Positions 53,922 through 62,552 of a stretch of DNA of 64,000 bases are shown here, in pieces. The notes below the pieces were generated by a model, which made no database searches, was not told the DNA's origin, and worked only from the letters and a program-made list of their open reading frames with translations. Within the stretch, counting starts at the first letter, position 1. Every line of letters begins with the position of its first letter. This DNA comes from Pseudomonadota bacterium (GTDB taxonomy: Bacteria > Pseudomonadota > Gammaproteobacteria > DASZBR01): contig JAJYDF010000003.1 in the NCBI GenBank assembly GCA_021777765.1, positions 120,038 through 184,037 of the forward strand. The letters run 5' to 3'. Both the position numbers and the translations under genes were made by a program.

Positions 53922-55312
53922 CCACAGAAAATACTGCCGTACCCAACAAAACATCTGTAATCAGTAAAATTGCCATTGGTAAATATAATTTACCCAATAT
54001 ATTAAATGGTATTGGCATTCGATTTGTTAATGGCTGTAATAAAGTTGCTTATAGTTTTAGCCGAGCTGCACTCGCGCTCAATGCGGGACAATTAAATTAT
54101 TTACATAACGCTAGGGTGATGGAAAATTGTAAAAATGCAATTGCTAAGATAATCCATCCTCGCTATAAAAAAATAACTACGCAATTACTGGATATAAAAT
54201 CATGGTGTATACAACAACATCAACCTTACACTGTGGTACCCACTCAACAAACCATTGATATTAAACGGCCCCAATTAATTGATCCGCCCTCAGATGTAAC
54301 ACATACCGGTCATGGCATTGCACACCTACCTGAAGCTTATCTTGCTGAATTACATCAAACAACAATCATTGCAGGAAGTAATTTAATTCTAACCAATGCA
54401 AATCAAATAATATTGAATGATGAAATTTATGCCGATCAAGATCGTCGTTATTCATTCAAAAGCCAATATGTCGTGCACGCTGATAAAAATACTATTACCG
54501 TTAAATATATCAAACAAATGCCACAACCCATTGCTAAAGGCATACATTTCTGTCATGACTTTTCACATAATTATTATCATTGGATATTAGAATGCTTACC
54601 ACGGCTCTATGTTGTTGATCAATTCGCAGATATCAATAATTTACCTTTATTAGTCGATGATGGTTTAACACAACAACAATTAGATGCATTAAAATTAATG
54701 AATACAGCAAATCATCCTTTACACTTTTTACACAAAGGGCACTCTTATCAAGTTAATCAATTATTTGTGCCAAATATGTCTACTGTTATTCATGATAATT
54801 ACAATTCTCCTGTCGCTTATGATAAAGATGTACTTATTTCGCCAACAGCGATTCATTATATGAGAGAAAAAATCCTGCAAAAACTAGGCTGTGCTAATCA
54901 AAAAGGATTTAGAAAAATTTTTATTTCACGTAAACAGTCTGAACATAGAAGATTATTAAATCTACCCGAAATTGAAAATTTACTGATGTCACGCGGTTTT
55001 GAAATTGTATTTCCTGAAGCATTAACCTTTGCTAATCAAGTTAAATTATTTGCTCAAGCAGAGTTAGTGGTAGGTCAAACTGGTGCAGGATTTGTTAATT
55101 TAATGTGGTGCCCAGAAAATTGTAAAGCCTTATTTATGATCAATCACAATGTGCAAACGAGTTATTATTTATTTAGTGTTTTGACTGATATTTTAAATAT
55201 TGATCTAAAATTTATTCCAGGAACAGATATCATTGAACCTGAAAATAAAGGTCTGCAAAATGATTTTGTTATTTCTATAGATACATTGAATAAAACACTT
55301 GATACGATTTAA
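53918..55312 (+). CDS. Glycosyltransferase family 61 protein, copy 2
   Basis: 464 aa. Same GT61 core as the preceding protein (HFCHDFSHNYYHWILECLPRLYVVDQF; RKIFISRKQSEHRRLLN; LVVGQTGAGFVNLMWCPENC) and even the linker block PPSDVTHTGHGIAHLPEAYLA, so the two arose by tandem duplication. The N-terminal helical region is shorter and lacks a clear TPR pair. Translationally coupled to copy 1. Confidence 0.87.
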   Translation: MTTENTAVPNKTSVISKIAIGKYNLPNILNGIGIRFVNGCNKVAYSFSRAALALNAGQLNYLHNARVMENCKNAIAKIIHPRYKKITTQLLDIKSWCIQQHQPYTVVPTQQTIDIKRPQLIDPPSDVTHTGHGIAHLPEAYLAELHQTTIIAGSNLILTNANQIILNDEIYADQDRRYSFKSQYVVHADKNTITVKYIKQMPQPIAKGIHFCHDFSHNYYHWILECLPRLYVVDQFADINNLPLLVDDGLTQQQLDALKLMNTANHPLHFLHKGHSYQVNQLFVPNMSTVIHDNYNSPVAYDKDVLISPTAIHYMREKILQKLGCANQKGFRKIFISRKQSEHRRLLNLPEIENLLMSRGFEIVFPEALTFANQVKLFAQAELVVGQTGAGFVNLMWCPENCKALFMINHNVQTSYYLFSVLTDILNIDLKFIPGTDIIEPENKGLQNDFVISIDTLNKTLDTI

Positions 55313-55360
55313 ATCTTTTTTTCCACCAACACTAAAAATTATATGCGATACCTATTCAGC

Positions 55361-55413
55361 CCCGTCGAGCTGCATAAAGTAACTAAAAGTATTACTTTAT
55401 GAAGTTGAACGGG
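55361..55413. terminator. Hairpin downstream of the GT61 pair
   Basis: CCCGTCGAGCTGCATAAAGTAA pairs with TTACTTTATGAAGTTGAACGGG with a few mismatches around a short loop. Long stem between the GT61 genes and the hydrolase gene; no T-run follows, so terminator or repeat. Confidence 0.4.
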
Positions 55414-55524
55414 TCACAACTAAGAATTTATCTGATTTTTTAAATAGATTAATTGCGAATTGAGATAAATACTCGGGAACACTTTTCTGTTTTTGGCTGG
55501 CAATGAATTGAAAGGAATGCGCAA

Positions 55525-56373
55525 ATGAAAAACCAAAATGCTTTGACCGAATGGATTTTATTAAAATTTTACAGTTTTCTAGATAAAGTTGACGATACAC
55601 CGAAGCGCACTTATTTGTACAATTTTGATCAATTCCAAAAGAAAATTAAACCTTGTGATGTCCTTCTAGTGGAATCTCATACTCGTATTGGCAATATCAT
55701 CAAGCTAATTAGTGAAAGTACATGGTCACATGCCGTTCTTTATATTGGCAGGGCCACAGACATTGAAGATCCAGCATTGCGTTCAAAGCTTTTAGAACAT
55801 ACTAATTACTCGTTATCAGATAAATTAATTATTGAGAGTGTCATTGGAAAAGGAACAATAGTTACTTCTCTTGATTCATACAGAGAAAACCATTTACGTA
55901 TTCTTCGTCCCACAACTCTTTTACCAGCAGATGCTCAAAAAGTTATCGCTTATGGTATTAATCATATTGGAAAAAAATATAGTATAAGGCATCTAATTGA
56001 TCTTGCGCGTTTTATATTTCCTTGGGGAATCTTTCCTCGAAGATGGCGCTCCTCTTTATTCCAGCATAACGCATTACAGCCGACTGAAGATACATGTTCA
56101 TCTCTAATCGCTTATGCATTTCAATCTGTAAATTTTCCCATTCTGCCTTTTATAGAAAAAGATGAGAAAGGTTACGCATTTACTCATCGTAATCCCCGCC
56201 TTTACACTCCCAGTGATTTTGATCTATCTCCTTTTTTTGATGTAATTAAATATCCTTTGTTTCCGCTAAGCGAAGAAATTTCTTATAAAGATTTGCATTG
56301 GCAAAAAGAAATGATTAGTAATGATATTGAAACCATTAAACTGTCTGATCAGAGATTTAATATTAATGATTAA
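55525..56373 (+). CDS. YiiX/YebB-like permuted NlpC/P60 cysteine hydrolase
   Basis: 282 aa. Circularly permuted papain-like fold: order His-Glu-Cys with H69 in STWSHAVLYIG, E104 in LIIESVIGKG and C191 in DTCSSLIAYAFQSV. CDVLLVESHTRIGNIIKLIS is the family entry strand. No signal peptide. Family members are amidases or acyl hydrolases on peptide or lipid substrates; specific role unknown. GGAA-type ribosome site. Confidence 0.85.
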   Translation: MKNQNALTEWILLKFYSFLDKVDDTPKRTYLYNFDQFQKKIKPCDVLLVESHTRIGNIIKLISESTWSHAVLYIGRATDIEDPALRSKLLEHTNYSLSDKLIIESVIGKGTIVTSLDSYRENHLRILRPTTLLPADAQKVIAYGINHIGKKYSIRHLIDLARFIFPWGIFPRRWRSSLFQHNALQPTEDTCSSLIAYAFQSVNFPILPFIEKDEKGYAFTHRNPRLYTPSDFDLSPFFDVIKYPLFPLSEEISYKDLHWQKEMISNDIETIKLSDQRFNIND

Positions 56374-56567
56374 ACGATAGACATCCATTATAGAACTGTG
56401 GAACTACGTATTTGTGATACATCGCTCTCTATTAGAAAAGCGTATGCTCGGCTAAACACATCGAATTAAAATTGAATAAACTGCGGCAATATTTTTCTAT
56501 AATCATCATCTTTTCTGATGAACTATTAAACTGAAGTTGATGATCACGAAAAGGTAAAATCTAGGAC

Positions 56568-57320
56568 TTGCCCTCCTTTGTTTTCGACTATATCTTTTCT
56601 GCTCTTCTGCAACGTAAAAGTGAATACTATGAAAAAATAATAGAATTATTAAATGATAGGCCTTTAGAACAGACCGAAATTTTAGAAAGACTTAATATAA
56701 AAACTGGAGGTTCAATTTCTTCTTATTTAAACGAACTGGTAGTTTCAGGATTTATAAACCGCGATTATGCATGGCAAATTATAACAGGGGAAGTTTCTAA
56801 ACTTAGCAAATATCGTTTAAGTGATAATTATCTTAGGTTTTACTTAAAATATATTAAACCCAATATTGAAAAAATTCGTAATGGACAATTCAAAAAACAT
56901 TCATTAAATATTCTACCTGGCTGGTCTAGCATAATGGGTTTCCAAATCGAGAATTTAGTTCTTAATAATCGTGATCAAATCAAAGAACAATTAGAAATAT
57001 ACCCAGATGAAATTGTATTTGATAATCCCTATTTTCAAAGAAAAACAGCGAGGCAAAAAGGATGTCAAATTGACTATATGATTCAAACAAAACATGGAAA
57101 TCTCTATTTATGTGAAACAAAGTTTAGTAGAAATATAATAAGGAAAGATATAATTAACGAGGTTGAAGAAAAAATTAAAAGCCTCTCTATACCGAGGAAT
57201 TTTTCTATTAAACCAGTGCTTATCCATGCCTCAGATGTTCATGACGATGTGATCGATAGCGATTTTTTTGTGAAAATAATTAATATGTCGAGTTTTTTTA
57301 ACAAAGAAAAGAGCAGTTAA
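56568..57320 (+). pseudogene. 5'-truncated AAA ATPase with DUF234 (C-terminal part only)
   Basis: 250 codons from a TTG with no ribosome site; a stop lies two codons upstream. What remains is the winged-helix and DUF234 half of an archaeal-type AAA ATPase: EYYEKIIELLNDRPLEQTEILERLNIKTGGSISSYLNELVVSGFI, then YRLSDNYLRFYLKYI, and a PD-(D/E)XK-like end CQIDYMIQ..LYLCETKFSRN. The P-loop ATPase domain (about 200 residues) is missing and no trace is seen in 56374-56567. Probably an inactive relic, though it could still be translated. Confidence 0.75.
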
Positions 57321-57612
57321 TTTTACAACATTATAATTCTTTTAATTCAGCTTTTCGGCCAACAAATGATGGTGACGTCAGATTATATGAGTATTGTAAA
57401 CCATTGTAATAGTTCAAAAGCTCAATGGGTCATATTATAGAAACAAAAAAACTAGAGGTTTGAGAATTCCTATCAATGCCTTTTTCATGTTAAAATATTT
57501 TATTAAAACTTATCATCCATCCAACAAGGTAGATAAGTAAAACCTATATACTTTTCTTGTCATTTATCAGAAGAAAAGACACTTTAGAGGTATTTTGTCG
57601 CATGGGATTAAC

Positions 57613-59070
57613 ATGTTTCGATCATTAAATGAATTAGAATTAACAGTCCGCAAACAAATTGATGAGGGGCTCCTAGAACAAGCATTGCAAAATGTGACGC
57701 ATTTTATTAAAGAACTGCTTTCTTATTCTTGGTGTAATGGCATTGTGTTGAGCTCACCGGTATTAGATAAATTATGTCTAGATATCGGAGCACAATTTTT
57801 AGCAAAACACTCTTTTCAAAAAACATCAAATATCAATAATAACTTGGTTGTTTATATTGCAACTCAGCTTTATGCCGCTGGTGGGCATACTGCAATTATT
57901 GAAGAATTTATTAGCAGCCAACCAGATAAACAACATTTAATTTTAATGACTGATGTGTTGGATGAGGCAGACTTGAAGATAATAACCAACCGATTTAAAA
58001 ATAATCCGGCGATTATAAAAAGAGCGCCTGCGGGTAAGATGACCAATAAATTAGCATGGTTAATGCAGGAACTAACTACAACCAATCCACATAAAACATT
58101 TTTATTTAATCATCAATTTGATGCTGTTGCTATTGCTGCAGTTCAACCTCAAATTATTAATGATTTAATTTTTTACCATCATTCTGACTATCAATTTACA
58201 CTGGGTGTTCACTTAGATAATGCGAAACATATTGATATTCATAATTTAGCATTGTTTACCTGTAGCCATGATTTGCAGGTGAAAGATGCCATATATTGGC
58301 CATTAACCAGTAAGGATTTGGGTACACGGCCTCCTGAAAGTTTTAATCATCTTAAAAAACATTTAATCACTTGTTCATCAGGATCATTAAATAAATACAA
58401 TATTCCCTATGCGGAAGATTATAAAAAATTAATTGCTGAAATTATTAAAACGACGGATGGATATCATGTGCACATTGGAGCAATTTCGCCCAATTATTTA
58501 AAAGTCATTCGAAATAATTTAAAAAAGAATCATATTGATGAGAGCCGCTTTATTCATATTCCATGGGTAAAAAGTGTATGGCAAACAGTGATTGAAAAAC
58601 AAATCGATGTATATATTTGTTCTTTTCCCTATGGTGGTGGAAAAACCGCTGTTGAAATTATGGGATCAGGTACACCTATTATTGTTCATGATAATTATGC
58701 TACACCGCTGGGCGGTGGTCATATCGTTTATCCACAAGCCTATCAATGGCGTAAATCAGCAGAGTTATTAAATATTTTGCAAAATATTAAACAAGATGAT
58801 TTAATAACACACTCGCATCTCAGCCGACAACATTATGAAAAATATCACCAAGATAATTTTATTAAACATCAATTAGCAAAACCGGCACATTTAATGCAGG
58901 GTGTTGAACCACAACCATTCACCCCTTTTGTGAGAGACGAGTTACAAAGTGCTTTAGATACTTATGCTGTCGTAAAACAAAAAATTAAAAAAGAAAAATC
59001 ATGGCGTAATTCTAAGACTATGCAATTATTAAAAAAATATTATAAAAAAACACGACGAATGATGAATTAA
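57613..59070 (+). CDS. Glycosyltransferase, GT-B-like
   Basis: 485 aa from ATG 57613; a TTG at 57595 with AGAGG four bases before it is an alternative start. An N-terminal helical segment, then a Rossmann-like domain (NLVVYIATQLYAAGGHTAIIEEFI) and a C-terminal nucleotide-sugar domain with DVYICSFPYGGGKTAVEIMGSGTPIIVHDN, the usual GT-B donor site layout. Ends in a basic helix (KKYYKKTRRMMN) that may contact the membrane. Not close to a family I can name. Lies among other glycan genes. Confidence 0.78.
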   Translation: MFRSLNELELTVRKQIDEGLLEQALQNVTHFIKELLSYSWCNGIVLSSPVLDKLCLDIGAQFLAKHSFQKTSNINNNLVVYIATQLYAAGGHTAIIEEFISSQPDKQHLILMTDVLDEADLKIITNRFKNNPAIIKRAPAGKMTNKLAWLMQELTTTNPHKTFLFNHQFDAVAIAAVQPQIINDLIFYHHSDYQFTLGVHLDNAKHIDIHNLALFTCSHDLQVKDAIYWPLTSKDLGTRPPESFNHLKKHLITCSSGSLNKYNIPYAEDYKKLIAEIIKTTDGYHVHIGAISPNYLKVIRNNLKKNHIDESRFIHIPWVKSVWQTVIEKQIDVYICSFPYGGGKTAVEIMGSGTPIIVHDNYATPLGGGHIVYPQAYQWRKSAELLNILQNIKQDDLITHSHLSRQHYEKYHQDNFIKHQLAKPAHLMQGVEPQPFTPFVRDELQSALDTYAVVKQKIKKEKSWRNSKTMQLLKKYYKKTRRMMN

Positions 59071-59080
59071 CCTATTTTTT

Positions 59081-59104
59081 CCTTCTCCCGCTTGCCGGAG
59101 AAGG
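59081..59104. terminator. Family D palindrome, copy 8 (likely terminator)
   Basis: CCTTCTCCCGC-TT-GCCGGAGAAGG (one mismatch in the stem) flanked by T6 and A7, 10 bases after the glycosyltransferase stop. Confidence 0.65.
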
Positions 59105-59115
59105 AAAAAAAGTTT

Positions 59116-59302
59116 CGTAGGTCGGACTGAGCAAGTGGTACATAATTCTTAAGCTTTAATTATGGTTAACACGAGGTAATAATTAATACTAAGGCGATGT
59201 CCGACAATTGCTTGTTGGACATCGCATTAATCTAAATAAATTTGTTATTATTTCAAATTACAGTCGTCTTACAGAATAAATCATTTGCTCAGTCCAGCCT
59301 AC
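59116..59302. repeat. Family B inverted-repeat element, copy 2
   Basis: 187 bp, ends CGTAGGTCGGACTGAGC and GCTCAGTCCAGCCTAC; centre GGCGATGTCCGACAATTG / TTGGACATCGC. The reverse complement of the copy at 5131 aligns with it across ends and centre. No ORF. Confidence 0.65.
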
Positions 59303-59337
59303 TTACTGACACAAATATTAATAGGAACATCTAAAAT

Positions 59338-60321
59338 ATGAACAGATATTTAACGACTAATAACCACCCCAAAATCGCAGTCATCATCGTCAATTATAAC
59401 GGCGGAGAATTATTATTAAAATGCTTAAATCATCTCGCAAAACAAACAATCCCTGCTCATTCCATATATGTCGTTGACAATGCCAGTCATGATAATTCTA
59501 TCGCAGTATGTGAATCAGCATTTCCCAATGTCATATTTATTAAGAATGACAAAAACGTAGGCTTCGCAGCCGGAAATAATATCGCTGCAAAATTGGCAAC
59601 CGATTGTGATTGGTTAGCATTTTTAAATCCAGACGCCTTTGCCGCACCTGATTGGTTAGAGCAACATATTAATGCCATCAAAAAATATCCTGAATATGAC
59701 ATTTTTGGTTGCCGCATGCGTGATGCAAATCGTCCTGAATTATTAGATGGCACTGCTGATATTTATCATATCAGTGGTTTAGCATGGCGGCGCGATCATC
59801 AAATTGCGAATAACGAAAGAAATCAATTCGAAGAAATATTTGCCGCCTGTGCTGCAGCCGCTTTATGCAAACGCGACGCATTTATTCAAGCAGGCGGTTT
59901 TGATGAAGATTATTTTTGTTATTTCGAAGATGTGGATTTAGGCTTTCGTTTAAGATTATTTGGTCATCGCTGTTTATATGTTCCTACCGCAGTCGTTGAT
60001 CATATGGGCTCTGCAATCACAGGAAAAACCAGTAATTTTCAAGTTTATCACGGCCATCGTAATATGGTGTGGACCTATATTAAAAACATGCCAACATTTT
60101 TATTCTGGTTTTATTTACCTATGCATTTATTCATGACACTAGTGATGTTGGGTGTCTGTTTAAAACGAGGTCAAGCAAAAATATATATTAAAGCCAAATG
60201 GGATGCTATTAAAAATATTCGTAAAATATGGGCAAAAAGAACGGAAATCCAAAAACATAAAACGGCAACCAATGCCAGCTTGAGAAAATTAATGGCGTTA
60301 AGATTTTCTCGTAATGGTTGA
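59338..60321 (+). CDS. Glycosyltransferase family 2, rhamnosyltransferase-like
   Basis: 327 aa GT-A enzyme. Nucleotide-sugar site AVIIVNYNGGELLLKCLNHL and VVDNASHDNSIAV, metal/donor region LAFLNPDAFAAPDWLE, acceptor region GGFDEDYFCYFEDVDLGFRLRLFGH. A hydrophobic stretch (FLFWFYLPMHLFMTLVMLGVCL, about 256-277) near the C terminus suggests membrane association. Resembles rhamnosyltransferases of O-antigen clusters (WbbL type). TAGGAAC ribosome site. Confidence 0.9.
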   Translation: MNRYLTTNNHPKIAVIIVNYNGGELLLKCLNHLAKQTIPAHSIYVVDNASHDNSIAVCESAFPNVIFIKNDKNVGFAAGNNIAAKLATDCDWLAFLNPDAFAAPDWLEQHINAIKKYPEYDIFGCRMRDANRPELLDGTADIYHISGLAWRRDHQIANNERNQFEEIFAACAAAALCKRDAFIQAGGFDEDYFCYFEDVDLGFRLRLFGHRCLYVPTAVVDHMGSAITGKTSNFQVYHGHRNMVWTYIKNMPTFLFWFYLPMHLFMTLVMLGVCLKRGQAKIYIKAKWDAIKNIRKIWAKRTEIQKHKTATNASLRKLMALRFSRNG

Positions 60322-60420
60322 CCTTTATGCCTTCCAAATAATTTAACGTAAAAATAGTAGGACACATTTGCGCTGTGAAGCGTTAGTTGCTAAATCAAGA
60401 AACAAGAGAATTATAATATT

Positions 60421-61569
60421 ATGCAAACCCCAGAAGACACTTTAACCGATCAAGAAATAGCATCATTTAATCCCCCCCTATTTTGGTTACAAAATAGGGG
60501 TCATCTGTATGGTAATAATCAAAAAAAATTTGCTGAATTGTCATATCGCATTGTTTGTACCGCTGCTCAGCGAATAAAAGAAATGCGTAAAACCAACACA
60601 TTGAATGAAAGTTCTTTTCAGGAAATATTGAATTATTTTGCCACAGAAAGACGCAACATAGCGCAAGAAACTGGAACAGTCGATGCTAAGCTATTTGGAA
60701 AAAATCGACAAGAAAAAATCAATGATAATATTTACGCATTGCATACCGACCTACATGCTCCAAGATATAGACATTTGCAAGAATCGATTAAAAACCAATA
60801 CCTCATTTATCTTAAAAAATATAGGGATACTGGCAAAACAACATTTCAAACAGAATTATCCAATTCCAGAGTCATAGTGACAATTCTGCCTTTAGATTTA
60901 CCCAAAATTTTAAAGGAAATGACTCAATCCTATAAAAACTATGAAGAAGCCAGTTTTAATGCTGCAATTGGTGATTTGATGACTAATTCAGAACAGATAT
61001 TTTCTGACTTCGGCCAACAATTTAATTTAACTTGCAATAATGCCAAAATAATTAAATTACAATACCACATTAAAGTGGATGATAAATGGATACCAACAAC
61101 GCAGTATTACAGTATTTATTTTTCATTTAATTCCACGTTTACGATATCTGATGAAGAACTTAAAGCCTATCAATTAATTGGTATTGTTACTTGCATACAC
61201 ACCGATCCTGAATATTTTATGATTTTGATGAAAAATATTGCAGGTCTTTGGCTAAAAGCAGCGAATTGGGACGGCAATGATACAAATCAATTAAAAGAAA
61301 TTCTTGCAGAAATACATTATAAAAAAGCCCATATGGTTTTGTATTATGGGGGTAGCGCTGCGATTGCAGAATATATAGAAAAATCGCTATTAAAGTCATT
61401 TGATTTTTTATTAACACCAGTTGCAGATGATCTCATTGATCTCGCATCGCTAAAGCAACCCTATATGCATCTTTTTATCCGTGATTTCGTAAACAATAAA
61501 TTTTGGAATCGAGATCCTACAGCAATTAAATGTGAAATATCTAAACAATATACCACTCTAAAACCTTAA
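60421..61569 (+). CDS. Unknown protein (382 aa), effector-like
   Basis: 382 aa, no signal peptide, no membrane segment, mixed alpha/beta composition, Lys/Asn-rich. N terminus MQTPEDTLTDQEIASFNPPLFWLQNRGHLYG. Residues about 210-265 (TCNNAKIIKLQYHIKVDDKW, TQYYSIYFSFNSTFTISDEEL) look like a beta-sheet core. No family recognised. Lower GC than the neighbouring glycosyltransferase gene. Confidence 0.78.
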   Translation: MQTPEDTLTDQEIASFNPPLFWLQNRGHLYGNNQKKFAELSYRIVCTAAQRIKEMRKTNTLNESSFQEILNYFATERRNIAQETGTVDAKLFGKNRQEKINDNIYALHTDLHAPRYRHLQESIKNQYLIYLKKYRDTGKTTFQTELSNSRVIVTILPLDLPKILKEMTQSYKNYEEASFNAAIGDLMTNSEQIFSDFGQQFNLTCNNAKIIKLQYHIKVDDKWIPTTQYYSIYFSFNSTFTISDEELKAYQLIGIVTCIHTDPEYFMILMKNIAGLWLKAANWDGNDTNQLKEILAEIHYKKAHMVLYYGGSAAIAEYIEKSLLKSFDFLLTPVADDLIDLASLKQPYMHLFIRDFVNNKFWNRDPTAIKCEISKQYTTLKP

Positions 61570-61711
61570 TATTGCACTATGCTACGATTAATAAGATAAC
61601 TTACAAAGTATATCAATCCATATAAATTATCACTTCATCAATCATGTTATAATTAAATATAAAGAAAATAATTGTATTTATATCAAAAGAATTTTTTCAG
61701 GAGAAACCCTC

Positions 61712-62518
61712 ATGATCGCAAAACATAAAAACACCATAAAATTATTGAGCTTGCTATTAACAATTTGTTGCTCATCAAGTTACGCAATTATTATACCTCC
61801 TTATAATCCCTATAACCCGGTGATTAATAATAATCAACCGCCATCTATCGAAGAACAAATTCAACAATTACAAATGGAACAACAACAATTGCAAATGCAA
61901 CAACAAGAAATTAATTTACAGTTATCACAAGTAAATCAACAAATCATTTCATTACAATCGTATTTAGCGGCGCAAAATTCATTAGGAATTAAATGGGTTG
62001 ATGCGGCAAATGGAAATTTCCCTAGCAACGCTTTCACCGTTTATACAAACAATAATCACGCTTTCCATATTTGCCATGCAGATTTTATCAGTGGCACTCA
62101 TCCTGGCGTTATCATTAATTCAGGTTGTTTAATTACTTACGGTGGCTCCTCGCTCATTGAACCCACTTATCAAGTTCTCACTGGAAAAATGAATACGCAA
62201 TGGTTAACTGTTGTGAATCCCGAGATAGATAATCCAACTATTTATGGTGAACCAGATACGGTAAGTGGTGTTGCATCTCATGCAATGATTTATAATAGAA
62301 CGAACTTAAATTTACCATCTACCTATTCTACTAATAAAAATCTCATACCGATACAAGGCGGTTTTGAAAAAGGCTCACCGTTGTATATTTGCAGAGTGCA
62401 ATATAATAACAATAGTTATATTGGTAAAACTGTCGATGATAATTGCGATTTTGCTGTGGGCCCCGCTGAAATATATGTGAAAAATTTCCAAGTATTAGTG
62501 GCAGAAGTAAATAAATAA
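61712..62518 (+). CDS. Secreted DM9 (DUF3421)-domain protein with coiled-coil stem
   Basis: 268 aa. Sec signal peptide (MIAKHKNTIKLLSLLLTICCSSSYA). A Gln/Leu coiled coil at about 48-90 (IQQLQMEQQQLQMQQQEINL) could trimerise it. Then a DM9-like unit (IKWVDAANGNFPSNAFTVYT, HAFHICHADFISGTHPGVII, CLITYGG, YQVLTG), and a second, looser one (WLTVVNP..VSGVASHAMIY, PLYICRVQYNNNSYIGKTV, NFQVLVAE). Related in domain to the product of 47200-47928. DM9 proteins in animals bind mannose; a carbohydrate-binding role here is inference. CAGGAGA ribosome site. Confidence 0.8.
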   Translation: MIAKHKNTIKLLSLLLTICCSSSYAIIIPPYNPYNPVINNNQPPSIEEQIQQLQMEQQQLQMQQQEINLQLSQVNQQIISLQSYLAAQNSLGIKWVDAANGNFPSNAFTVYTNNNHAFHICHADFISGTHPGVIINSGCLITYGGSSLIEPTYQVLTGKMNTQWLTVVNPEIDNPTIYGEPDTVSGVASHAMIYNRTNLNLPSTYSTNKNLIPIQGGFEKGSPLYICRVQYNNNSYIGKTVDDNCDFAVGPAEIYVKNFQVLVAEVNK

Positions 62519-62552
62519 TTTATTTTCACTATATAACGTGGTTTGCCCATAT

